Positions 25,209-37,148 of a DNA stretch of 64,000 nucleotides are shown piece by piece. The first letter of the stretch is position 1. The number at the start of each line of letters is the position of its first letter. A program made the translations under genes and the position numbers. Below the pieces are notes generated by a model that saw only the letters and a list, made by a program, of their open reading frames with translations, was not told the DNA's origin and ran no database searches. This DNA is from Metopolophium dirhodum (lineage: Eukaryota > Arthropoda > Insecta > Hemiptera > Aphididae). The stretch lies in NCBI RefSeq assembly GCF_019925205.1, contig NW_026869907.1, positions 310,001-374,000 of the forward strand. Reading direction: 5' to 3'.

Positions 25209-25560
25209 TTTTTTTTTTTTTTTTTTTTTTTTCATCGGTTACAATATAAGACGAAAATGTATATTTTCGGTGGAGACTCGTTTGCGCACATATCAATATA
25301 TTTTTTAAATTTACGACAACTCGCATTTGCGCACAAAATAGAAAACAATGAAAACCAGCTTTTAGGTACAGTTTTGGGTGTACAGGGTGTCTTAAGCTGC
25401 CCAACACGTTCAAAATTATTGATATCAACGAACACCCGTTAATTGGGCTAGTGAACCAGACGATAGCCCAAGAGCAACGAACGGAGCTGAAAACTTTCAC
25501 ATGCACTTCAATAGTCAATTTTATACCTCCCACACTCGCCAAATTATTCAAATACTAATA
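25209..25560 (-). mobile_element. A-tailed retroposon candidate
   Basis: A run of 24 T at 25209-25232 would be the A tail of a minus-strand insertion. Upstream on that strand is more complex sequence with an aagacaccctgtac motif (plus strand tacagggtgtctt at 25382), a phrase often found in insect interspersed repeats. The left limit near 25560 is a guess and no target duplication was confirmed. The minus frame through it (25156-25551) reads the tail as polylysine and is not a real gene. Confidence 0.4.
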
Positions 25561-26090
25561 GAAATTCAAGCCAATGCTGATTTAAAAATAAATTATATAT
25601 ACCTGTAGAATAGAAGTATTTAAAAAACAAAATTAAATGAAAAAAATGAATTCTGATTACGAATCTAAAAAATTGATCTTTTAACATTTTTGATGCAAAC
25701 ACGTACCAATAAATATTAAATATGTATTAACTGTAATTTGTGTTATTTGTACATTTTAAAGACTTTTTTGTAAAAATGATTGTACCTAATTTATTATAAT
25801 TTGTGTAATTTGTAATTTGACAAAATTGTGAATAATTACTCTCCAAGGAAGCTGTTCTATGAAATAAATAGCTAAAACAACATTTTTAAGTCCGCCAGTC
25901 CATAACATGAGAATATTATGATGATACAGAAAGTCCTAAGCATTTTAAAGGGTGATGGAAAATGTTGTTTGAGTATAATAATTGTCCACTGTCAGTGTTG
26001 ACCAGCTCGAAAATTTGGAGGTACGCAGATTATGTACACCCTATACGTGGATAAATTTCTTGGAAAAAAGGTTTCTATTGTTCGTAAATT
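25561..26090. other. AT-rich noncoding sequence
   Basis: AT-rich with no gene seen; separates two repeat blocks. Confidence 0.5.
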
Positions 26091-26550
26091 GTGCGCAAAT
26101 GAGTTGTAAAATAGGTAAATGTGCACAAATGAGTTGTAGCCATATTTTTTACTATTAGATCCGGAGCGGAGCGATATGAACGTATTGATTTTATAATAAT
26201 GCATGCTTTTAAAAATTTTATTTTCGTGTCTAAAGCGAATGCTCCAATCGTCAGCTCCGACAGATGTTTCTGGTAAAAAATCTGATCTCGTTTGTGCTTG
26301 ATGTACAATAGCAGGGTAGGTATATTCACATGTCGTTTTAGATTCTGAGCGGAGCGATGAATGTATTGATTTTACAATGACGAGTGTTTTATTTTTTGTT
26401 CTGTCTGTGTAGGCGACAAGTAGTCGAAATAATTCTTCGTTTTTCACTTTCAGTATCTTGTTCGATGGGAAAGTGAATCTTGTTGGTGCGTTGAGGAGGT
26501 CAAAATCCCATATTCCCAGTAGTTTTCAAACGCGCCGAGAAAAATAGAAA
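26091..26550 (+). repeat. dispersed aphid-type repeat, copy B, with internal duplications
   Basis: From 26368 on it aligns with 9405-9616. It also contains an internal direct duplication with 183-bp period: ttagatccggagcggagcgat at 26155 and ttagattctgagcggagcgat at 26338. A smaller 30-bp period lies at its left (gtgcgcaaatgagttgta at 26091, gtgcacaaatgagttgta at 26121). Because 183 is divisible by three, a minus-strand frame of about 150 codons (25992-26447) stays open through both units. Its repeated peptide reflects the DNA repeat and is not evidence of a gene. Confidence 0.75.
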
Positions 26551-29500
26551 AAAAAACTAATGAAAAACGGGAGTTTCTTTTTTCTACGAATGTCAATAAA
26601 ATTTTATTATTGTTGGGTAAAAAAGCTTGAAAATTTAATATAAAGCTCTTAATATTGTTACAATGACATTTGAAAAATATTAAAAAATACAGTCACAATT
26701 TTTTTTTATAAGCATTTAAACTTTAATCTTGACAAAACACATAAAAATCACGAAAATGTGCAAATTATTTTGTGTTAGAAATTCATAAAAAATGTTGCTT
26801 TTTAAGTCTAAGATTCGAAAAAATAAAAAAAAATTCCTCATAAGTTTGTCTACCTTTATAATTCAAGTTGTAAATTTCACTCTTAAAAAATAAAATAAAA
26901 AAAATGTTTGGATTAGCAAAGCCATGGTTTTTGTGGAATACTATAGTAATACCTATCTTATCTACAATTACTGTGCTCATCTAAACTTTAAATATTTATA
27001 TGTAACTTAACACACTAAAAGCACTGACAAATTGGGTAGCATAATTTAAAAAAAAATCGCATCCTTATTACATTTTTCTTTGTGATGATTATATTTTTTC
27101 TTCAAAATTATGCTTTTCTTGCATAAAACTGTTTTCATTTTATAGTATTTACAAAAACCTGTTTTGGTTTTAATTAAATATAATAATAATATAGTTTTTT
27201 TACAATCAAAACGTGACTCTCAATTTTTTATTCAAGATTCATTAATTAACGTTATCTGTAAAGCTATACAGATAAACGAATTAATGGATCTTTGTTTCCC
27301 AAACTTTTGTTTTATGATTGATATAACCCGTTATGTCAAGTCTTCGATTATTTTTTTTTTCTCACAATACATTTTAATATGACCTATATAACTAAGTATC
27401 AGGCTTACACTTTTTAGTCAAACAAATAATGGATGCACGTAAAAAATGTAAAATGATTTATAAAATATATAATATAATATATACATTGAATATTTTAACA
27501 TCTACTGAAGTGTTATAAAGTTTATTCTTAAAAGTATGAATTTTTTTTTTGTAACCATATTAATATCAACGTATTAAAAATAATACAATATTTAAGTAGA
27601 TACATTAAAACCAAAAAAAAATTTAATATATAATTTCTTTCTTAATTCGTATTTCCCGTTGTTCCATATTTGTCTGGAACAAAATCTTTCTTAATGAATC
27701 CGTAAAATGTTGTAACACCGTGCTTGCATATTAACTTTGAGACATTTGTTAGAAATGTTTTCGGAGGATTACACAAAGACTGGTGTTAGCGTTTGGTGTG
27801 CACTTTGTGGTCCCAAGAGGATATCATGGTGTGAATCGATTTTCTAAAACTTGTTCGTATGTGTGTACCTTAAGCACTTTGGGTATACAATACCACAGTG
27901 CCTAATAAACTCCCGGTAAAAGAGTTTTTACCATAAATACAGCACTTGGTAAATTAAATTAACATTTTTCCCATGTCAATTTTCTTATTTTCAATATGAT
28001 AAATTTCAGCATTATTTCTCAGAAATAAGATACCAGAAATTAGAGTAAAAAAAATACCATTATTATCATATAATAACTTTGTCTTGAAATATTTTTAAGA
28101 TTATTAGATGTAATTTTTTTTTAAACTATAAATTTTAATATTTTCACTATCTACCTATCTTTATCAAATATTTATTTATAAAAAAATATATGAAAACTTT
28201 TAAAAATAATTTATCTATAATATGATATTGAACTTTCAGCTTAATGATAATATATACCTAACATAATAGCCTGAAAAAAACTGAAATTGTCTGTATATTT
28301 TTTATTCGATTATTTACATTAATTTAAAATTGATTTGAAGAATTGGTAAACAGTGGTATCTTAATATCATTTAATTATTGGTTGTAAGTAAAATAAGTAA
28401 GAATTCAGAAGTTTTGTGTTTCTGAAATTTCACACTGATCTAGTGATGTGACTTATTCATATTTTGTTAGTTTTATTTATTAATATGAACTGTGGTTTTC
28501 AATATAGATAATTGATATTATTAAGATGATTAAAATCTGATAATGATAATTCATATGTACCTAATACATTAATATTGTTTGAGTAATTTATTTTATGTTT
28601 TTTTTTTTAATTTTACAAGATAGTATATTCATGGGGTTAGTATGAGAAATTTTTCTTAATTTTAGATGTAAGACTATGATACAGGTATAATTTTAATCAA
28701 ATATAAGAGTTACCTAGTTCATCATAATATGTAGGTACGATGTACATATATTTGTTTAAAATCTTAAGCAATTATGATGAGTAATTTCAATTACGAATTA
28801 ATTAACAAGATTAGATTAAACATTTAATTAATTGTATACAACTCGCAAATAGCTGTATTGTTTTATTTCCATAAATAATGAACAACAATGTAAAAATAAT
28901 AAATATCCCCTAGCTACATATTATATTTGATGATTTAAGTGCAATAATGATAGTAAGTTGACGTATTGACAATACATGTTTGTGAAAAACAATATTTCAT
29001 TTATTCAGTGGGCGTGTTCTTTTGCTTTAGTGTAACACTTGAAGAACTTTTAATCATTGTTTGGGATAAGGCTTTTAACTACGAGATGATTATTTGATGA
29101 AAATATAAAACTATGATGGAAGTTCTGCGTCAAAATTAATGCTTATAAATTTCTTTGCTTGTTGAAAGGGAAAGTTTAAGTAACCAAAAATACATTGGAG
29201 TTGAAATAACCTCATTCAAGTTATACCTCGAGTTTTAAAATTATAATATATTTATTATTTAAGAAGAGCGTTTAAAATTGCTTTTTACTTTATCTTTATA
29301 ACATAATATTATCTATTATTTATAATCATCCTGCGGCTTATGTGTATACTGTATAGTATGTAAAGTCATGTAATAGTCTATAAATCTTCATAGTAACAAT
29401 ATTTATACATGCTGTTATTATTGTTGTATAAAGGAATATCTAGAATTTTTTTTTAAATTTCATATGGCATTAATATTATAATGAAAAATAAATAGTTTTT

Positions 29501-30581
29501 CAAGTTATACATTCTGAACTGTGTGATAAATGTATAGGTTTAACGATTATATAATTATTTAACTTAGTATCTGTTATCACCTTCTGGATAGTAATAGTGA
29601 TTCATTTTTTAGTTTACAAAAACTAGCCACATTGATTAAAGCAATAATTGACGTTCAAGTTTTGACAACACTGGGTGTTTAAATTTATTCAAGTACCAAT
29701 TTGTATTATAATTGCTTTAGTTCGAAAAATATTTCTAGTAGAAACTTGAAATATTTCACAATTGATCAAATAATAATTTTCTATATTATATGACATAATA
29801 CAATTTTTTTAATTTTACATTATTACAATTTTTAAGCTTATTTTTATGCATTTTTATTTTGTTTGCATATTAAATTGTAGATTTTTTCAGTATTTTATAT
29901 TAAAAAATTTTAAACCAAAATATGTTCGCTGTCTTTCATAAGATCTAGAAAATGATGACAATATTATGTAATCTTTTTTTAAAATTAATATTGATAAACA
30001 GAAGAATGAAAAGATTATAAGATTTTTTTTTATTAATAATTATTATAAAAAATGATGACTTTGTTTTAATATATATTTTATGAAGGATCATTAATCTAAC
30101 ATTACAATTACATTATAATATTATTTATTATTAACATCACACTATCATTAACTATATAATACAAGGTGTGATTATAAAACTATAATTATAACCTACATAT
30201 TTTAATGTAAAAGCAATACCTGTTATGTTTGCATATTTTGTCTATATTGGAATCCATGAACTATTCAAAAAAAAAAACATTATGTGAATTTTAGTTTTAA
30301 ATAAATTTCAACATAACACGGACGTAAGCATAATATTATATCTGTTCAAAGACACGACACTTAATTGACCTGAACTGGAATTAAATTTACCACCCATTAT
30401 ATTATACATCAATATTGTTCACTATTTTTAAAAAACATATTCATTTTATGATTGTTCATAAATTATTGTTTATAATATCAATGATAATATTATTATTGTT
30501 CGATAACAATCGTACCTTTTTTAAATATACATATTGTCGTGTACTGTATTTATATTATCCTTTATTTTTAGAATGAATTTT
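26551..30581. other. AT desert
   Basis: Four kilobases of highly AT-rich DNA with homopolymer runs; no element ends, RNA genes or frames of interest. A slightly more complex patch lies at 27650-27930 without identifiable content. Confidence 0.6.
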
Positions 30582-30875
30582 TCAAAGACCCATTATTTTG
30601 CAACCGCATATTAATATATTATTGTGATTGTTTAAAATGTAATGTCTGATCGATCGTTCTCGAAATGTTTCATTTTTTATTCGAGGTATACCAAATCCGA
30701 TAAATATGCTATAAATCATAACGATCGCATTTAAACGAAACTCGGCCAACATTAACGGCATTATTTTCGAGGATGAAAAGCTTAATAGCTTACTGTCTTC
30801 CTCTGGGGATAATTTTAATGGCATATAATTGAACATCAAATTATTATATTTGCGGTGTATACAATATAATGGCAC
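30582..30875 (-). CDS. unidentified frame in a CpG-bearing patch of an AT desert
   Basis: A minus-strand frame of 97 codons beginning at GTG; internal ATGs give about 80-85 residues. The local DNA has CpGs (gatcgatcg, gaggtatacc, aaactcggcc) unlike the kilobases on either side. Segments include SPEEDSKLLSFSSSK, then a hydrophobic IVMIYSIFIGFGIP and a basic RERSIRH. No family recognised. Candidate exon or relic of a mobile element; a frame of this length is not rare by chance across 64 kb. Confidence 0.15.
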   Translation of the reverse strand: MPLYCIHRKYNNLMFNYMPLKLSPEEDSKLLSFSSSKIMPLMLAEFRLNAIVMIYSIFIGFGIPRIKNETFRERSIRHYILNNHNNILICGCKIMGL

Positions 30876-32156
30876 TTTCTATGTTTTAATGAATTTGACT
30901 TACTCAATTTTGTTGGGAAAGAATATTTTTACTTATATTGTAGTGTTGTACAGAAAGTAAATTATTTCATAATACCTTAAACTGAATACTACAGTAAATT
31001 TCTCCCTATAATCATACGTAATAGAAACAAATCTTTTACGAATAATTCTAAAAACATTTAATGTAGGCGTCAATTGAATACCTAACTGCAAACTGCATGT
31101 CTACATCGTCTATACTATACACATTTTAATACTATATATTAATGCTAAAATATAATATAAAATAATAATATTTCTTGTATGATCTATGATGTATTATTGA
31201 GTAAAACTCCGCTAATAACTCAAAAAGTCTTAAATTATAAATCAACCATGAAACATTTTTTTTTTTTAGAAAATTATAAATAATAAACGTATTTTTTATT
31301 ACAACCTATTTTAAAGTGCTTTTATTAATAAAACTACTTTATCATAATAACTATCAGTGATCAAATAAAGTACTTATGTGTAAAAGATAAAAAAAAAAAA
31401 TAAAATAAAATAATATGTTTTAAAACGTACATTAGTATTAACTATTAAACATAACAAGATTGAGATAATATTTAAATAAGATAAAATAAATGAAGACATA
31501 ATTTAAATATGGCATACTATAAATTACATTTATATTATAAGTAACATGCACATGCAGAATAGTTACCTATGTCATTTTCCCAAGTGCTGCGCTTTTATTA
31601 ATGGCGAGTAATATAATAAAGTGAACCATAAAATTAATGACCAATGCAATCCACAACAACGACGTTTGGTTCTCGGTTGTTAAAATTCAATTATTTTAAG
31701 ATATTATTATTCGGTTTGTAATTTTTAGAAAATAATATTATACATTTTTTCAAGTAGTTTCCTGGCAGTGGAAAAGTGGTTTGTACAAAAACAAAAGCTC
31801 AGATGAAAAAAAAAAATGGAGACACTAAACTTGCTTGTTATTAAGCAAGTAAATTCGTTAACCTATTTCGGTATCAAATACCTAACTACCTATTTTCACA
31901 TATGATTAAAGATACTGAGCGAGACTTACGATCCATATAACAGTATTAATAGATTATACTTTTTTTTTCGATACATGAACAATAATTATAATATTATATA
32001 ATAATAATAGTTCTAAGATAGTTTGAGTAAATCGGTGTTAGTTGCATTTTTGGTATATATGTAATTTATTATTTAATATGATAAAAATATATTTAGTTAA
32101 ATATTCGTATTGAGATATTATTTTTGAAAACATGATTATATATTAATGACTTGGAC
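30876..32156. other. AT desert
   Basis: AT-rich; the only structure is an 8-bp stem at 31829-31836/31843-31850. No gene seen. Confidence 0.6.
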
Positions 32157-32601
32157 CAGTGGTTCACAAACTTTTTTTTCGCGTACCACTCATGATGTGT
32201 ATTAATAATCAATCGCGTTCTACTTATGTCTATAAAAATAACTATACCTATTTGAAACTGTAATACACTTCTTTCAAATAATAATAATAAGACAGTAAAT
32301 TACTGCAGTATGATTATTTATTATTTATTATTAAGAATGTATTAGTTTCAATAAATTAAATATGTATTAGTAATCAAATATTTAATCTAATTTTTGCAAC
32401 TATCATTAGTGTCGACAATATTATGGTTTATTGATGTATTTTCCGTGATTTGGGATAAAAATAATAATGTGGTCGTATATTGTATTGAATAATATCGTTA
32501 TAATGAAAATTATATTAAATTTATTTATTTATCACCTTGTGGCCTTTTGTGTGCCATCGTGTATCACTAGTTGTACGTGTACCATAGTTTGAGAACCACT
32601 G
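32157..32601. mobile_element. hAT-type MITE (445 bp)
   Basis: The left end CAGTGGTTCACAAACT and the reverse complement of the right end CAGTGGTTCTCAAACT agree at 15 of 16 bases, and subterminal similarity continues (gcgtacca / ggtacacg). This is the standard hAT terminus. The flanking 8-mers acttggac and acttgtta share 5 of 8, a decayed target duplication. The interior is AT-rich without a transposase frame, so it needs a transposase supplied elsewhere. Confidence 0.82.
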
Positions 32602-33596
32602 ACTTGTTAATAAAAAGGGCTGTAATTTATTAAAATGTCTTAATATAGTTATTTATACACGTCACTATATTTCAAACTTAATGTGATTTTGCAAAAGAAA
32701 ATTATGATACTTATTATCCATAAATGCAATGGTTAAACAATCAAATTCATGTTTTCAACTATTAAATTTGTTCCAAGTACTATAACTCCCTGCTCAAAAA
32801 TATATTTAAATAAAGTAACTGTACAATTGATAGTTTTATCCACTCAGTATTACTACCAAAGTATCGGTATTGTGTATGATTGATTTAATATAAAGTCATA
32901 TTATACAATAATAGCAATATTAGCTCACAACAATATATTTTAATTAATTAAAATTGAATATTACAAATGATGATTAAAACTACATAGGTAGGCGTTGTTC
33001 AAAACTGCAGTCGTGACAATTTATGTATTGATTAAAATATTCAATGGTATATTACTAATAGTAAAACTGAATAAAAATAATAAGTGAGTAAATGAGAACA
33101 ATTGTTTTTATAGTAATTATATTATTTTATAATGATTACAGTCTTAAAGAATAATTGAATGACATTATTTCAAGTTTTATATCATGTCAGTTTTGAGTCA
33201 TAATATATTTTAGTTATGAAACTTTACTTCAGACAAAAATTTAAAGCTTGCACTTCAATGAACAATCTGAAAAAAAGAGATGGTAAAATGGTGATAATTC
33301 TTCTTATAATCACTTGAAAAAAGTAGTATAAAAAGTCGTAAATATAATTATTAAATTATAAATAATATATCCATTGGCCTGTAAGTATGGTTTAAAATAT
33401 AAAATAGTAACGTTACTAATTATTGATAATTAATGGAATATCCGTACAATTTATCTATTTCATTTATCATTTATAAATGCTTAGATTTTCATTAAGAAGA
33501 TTTCCACAGTTTATAACTGTACATTTTTATATATTATTATAAGTAAATATTGTCATTTTGATTCATAGTTTTTTATTAAATTCTACTTTTTTACAG
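32602..33596. other. AT desert
   Basis: AT-rich; no gene or element end seen. Confidence 0.6.
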
Positions 33597-33630
33597 ATAA
33601 GCCTAGGCTACTGCATAAAATGAATGCTAG
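33597..33630 (+). other. candidate 34-nt exon
   Basis: ctacttttttacag (AG at 33595-33596) is a good 3' splice site, and tag|gtaggtct at 33631 a fair donor. One of three frames is open through the interval, reading KPRLLHKMNA. It lies in AT-rich DNA and is slightly richer in G+C than its flanks. No family is recognisable from so short a peptide. Confidence 0.15.
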
Positions 33631-35497
33631 GTAGGTCTGTTTTGGCAGGCGTGTAATAAATAATAAATGTTTACTTATACATTTTCTAAATACAATTTCG
33701 TAAAAAGTTTTAAATTTTTAGTAATTATAAAAACATAAAATCCTTAATGTTGAATAACTACTTAAAAAGTATATCCATATAATGACCGGGGAGGAGGAAT
33801 ATAGCTCCTCCAGGCTCCATTAAAACACAGTTGTACTTACAACTGATATACTAAAATCTTACTCCATATCACAATCAATGAATAAATGTACGATATAGCT
33901 ACGTAGTCAAATAATATGCTATTTTAATTAATCATAAAAAAAAAAAATTATGCATTTACTTTTGAATAATAATAAAAATAAAATAGAATATTCTTATAAT
34001 ATTGCAATGTCAGCCGTCTATGCGTTATGTTAAAAACTGGTGAGACCGAGAGTGATATAAGACATAAGTACATATTAAATTAGATTAATATTTGGTTCTT
34101 ATATAATCACAAGAGACTGATTTTATTTTTGAACAAAGCAATATAAATACGTAAACAAAGTTAATCTGGTTGTTGATGTTTGTCACTAAGATGAAATAAA
34201 GCAATTCACGTTGGGTATAGTTGCAGAGGCCTAAGTTTAATCAAAAATGAGGCTATAAATTTAAGATATGATTTACGATGTCGCATAATACAACACCCGC
34301 AGTAATAACTCATCGACATTGCCACATAATTACACTGTCTACGGTTTTAGACTTGTTCAGTAACACCACTGATGTAATATATTAATATAATATAAAGTTA
34401 ACCATTTAATGTATATCAATAAAAAATAATTTATTGTTAAAGTATATATTTAATAAACATGAAAAATACGTTAAATGTTCAACACATGATGCGACGTTAG
34501 TATTATGCAAGCAGTATGTATATAATATCGTGTAAAGTGTTTAGTCTGATATAAGCCATCAATCAGGAATAAGCACGAACAAGTTTGTCAAAGTTCGTGA
34601 AAATTAAAATATTTTATTTGAAAGAAAATTAATTATAATTATGATTAATTTTTTAATAATTATGTACAATAAAATATATCCCCAATAAATATTTTATTTC
34701 ATTTTTTTTTTTTTTTATTAGATAAAATAGAGTTTATACAATCTGTAATATTTATATATAATACAATAAGTAAATTTGATAGCTAATATAAGGTACATAA
34801 CATGGAATGGCGTGAGGAGGGAGGCCCGCCAGTGTGGGTACCCTCTAACTTGGGGTATCAATAAATATCTAAGACAATATTTATTTTCTGAAAGTACATT
34901 ATTATTTTTAACTATTTTTCATTAGATTTAAAATTAGTAGACATTTCAAACACTTAAAAATAAAATAAAATCTTATATTGTTATAAAAATGTCTTGTCTT
35001 TTCTAACCATAAAATTTTAGTTTTAGACTTATTCAAATAAAATAAAAACATAATGTTGAATTTTCTGAATGGGTTTCTCGACTACCATTAAAAAAAATCT
35101 TTAATTAAATCTATAACCAAATTGAAACACACTGTACACGCCGATTTCGGTTTTAGAGTTCTTTCTTTCATTTTTTTTTTTTTGCTTTCAGTTTTCCGTC
35201 GTTTAATACATTTTGTTGGGTGTACTTAATACATTTCATTTGAAGACGACGTTTAATGAACAAATTACATTCAATGTTACCTTAATGCCAACCAAATAAA
35301 TGTGAGCGTCACATTAGTATAGATTTGATAGTATTAATATTATGACTATTAAAATAGCAGGAGGTCAAACCAATAATCATTAAGTTATTTTAATATTTTA
35401 ATATTATAATTTATATACACGACAACCTGACGATATTATCAAACCATTCTAATAATATTGTTACACTTTTCGACTAATTAAAATAAAAATAATTTTA
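33631..35497. other. AT desert with two GC blips
   Basis: Short GC-richer spots at 33786-33815 (ggaggaggaatatagctcctcc-type stem-loop) and 34801-34857 (gagggaggcccgccag) interrupt AT-rich DNA. They may be scraps of repeats; neither could be assigned. Confidence 0.5.
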
Positions 35498-35718
35498 GCC
35501 TAATGTGGCACGGTGGTTGGCACCAGTCACTAACGTGTTCTGAGGTCAAGCATCGGACGGTGTCGCTTGCTCCCGCATGGGTGACTACCCGGGATTTTAG
35601 TTGACATCTACACCACATATTATACATGACGTGTTCCACACCGTAACCTCCCCCGTGGTAAAAACATACTAAAAATAACCTTCAGGCTAATGACCTCAGT
35701 TGGCTTAACCAAAAAAAA
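35498..35718 (+). mobile_element. 5S rRNA-derived SINE (SINE3 type)
   Basis: The head carries the 5S rRNA internal control region. aggtcaagcat at 35543-35553 corresponds to the A box (AGTTAAGCAG), and gcatgggtgactacccggga at 35575-35594 to the IE/C box (GGATGGGTGACCGCCTGGGA). The distance from AAGC to ATGGG equals that of real 5S rRNA (28 bases between equivalent points). The 5' third and the segment between boxes have diverged, so it is not a functional 5S gene. After the 5S-like head comes an unrelated body and a short tail ccaaaaaaaa (35709-35718). No target duplication could be found, suggesting age. A plain 5S pseudogene is the main alternative. Confidence 0.75.
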
Positions 35719-37091
35719 TCAAATTTGAAACAACATTTTAAATAATATGTGTATGTATTAATTAATGTAATGTATAAGTAAATAAGTTAGAAACGATTCT
35801 CTTAAAAAGCAGAAATCTAAAGGTAAATTCTACTAAACCATATATTTAAAATCGTCGTTAGTTGTTCTTAAACAAATGTGGTATTATGCATTTTTTTGGA
35901 GTTGCTTTGGAAATTAGATATCAAATGTATTTCGTCACGTTTAGGAAGGTAATTATCATTTTTGTCTATTTAAAAATTCTGCAGGAATTACTGGATTCTG
36001 TTATTACGAATATTATCATGTTTACATAAGTAATAAAACTGTGGCTTTTCAAAAATATTTATCACGTATTCCACGCAGTATTCAAGTAAAATCTTAATAT
36101 ATAAATTCAAATTATACACCAGATGATAGTTTATATTTATGAAAACATTTATTGGAGTAAAGCTGCGTGGTACCATAAAATAAAATGTTTTTTTTTTCTG
36201 GTGGATAATTTAAATTATAAATCGAGTTTAGAGTTAAGTTAAAAGTTTAGTTAAAAGTTTACATATAATTATGACAATCAGAGATACACTGAGCATTCAG
36301 ATACGATTATAGTTAACAATGATCAATTCAAATTAACTTTATTTATCAAAAAAGATCTATTACAATAAACAATCCATCAAACTGTATATTGTATAATGTC
36401 TAATGCTTTTGAATATAATTAATTACAATTTTAGTTTAAGTAACACAAAAAATATTTTTTATATTCGATGTATGGATATAATTCATCTATAATCCCTGAA
36501 TATTTCTTAAATAAATTGGCGAAACTCAAAGTTAAATTCAAATGAAATACAACGTATAATTATCACTTATAGAATTATGGGCAATTATACAAATGAGTAG
36601 TTTATTTTACAACTATTTAAAATATTGATCAATGTATTACTATAGGTACCTACTACCTATATTAATATTATGAAATTGTTATTTAGCTAAATTCTCACAT
36701 TATTTTAATTATAAACATATTATATTTTTTTTTCTACCGATGGTTTTAGTTTTTTTTTATAATATTTATGATTTAATTACTACAGTAGTACCTACTGTAC
36801 ATTACTTTTTTTTACGTTATATTGTAAAAATTATTAATATAGTAATTTTTAATTGGTACCTAACATATTTGCATTACGAAACTTTCCAATAAGTAATTTA
36901 AATATTATTTGTTGCAATGAATTAAACGCAACTTTAGCTTGTTGACAAAATCCATAAGTTTAAACAATTTCTCACGGGCAACAATAATTAGCATATATTT
37001 TAATAGGAATACGCGTAAGAGTGTCATTAAAGGAAGGGACGTTGTTGTTAACTTTGTGGAGAATTATGGTAATATATAAGCGTACACTTAA
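35719..37091. other. AT desert
   Basis: AT-rich; TAGGTACCTA-type strings near 36644. No gene seen. Confidence 0.6.
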
Positions 37092-37148
37092 CGTTTAACG
37101 ATTCACGTAGTGTCTTTTATGTGATTTTAAATCGTGAGTCGTTAAACG
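37092..37148. repeat. 16-bp inverted repeat (hairpin) beside CpG block
   Basis: cgtttaacgattcacg at 37092-37107 pairs with cgtgagtcgttaaacg at 37133-37148 with a single mismatch that becomes a U-G wobble in plus-strand RNA. The loop is 25 bases. The arms are not simple-sequence and lie about 50-100 bases left of the CpG-rich block. Confidence 0.7.

Noticed and set aside
25156..25551. 131-codon minus-strand frame
   Set aside because: It reads a T24 run as polylysine and spans a retroposon-like insert.
25992..26447. 151-codon minus-strand frame, the longest in the window
   Set aside because: It lies in the dispersed repeat; the peptide repeat follows the 183-bp DNA period and no protein family is recognisable.
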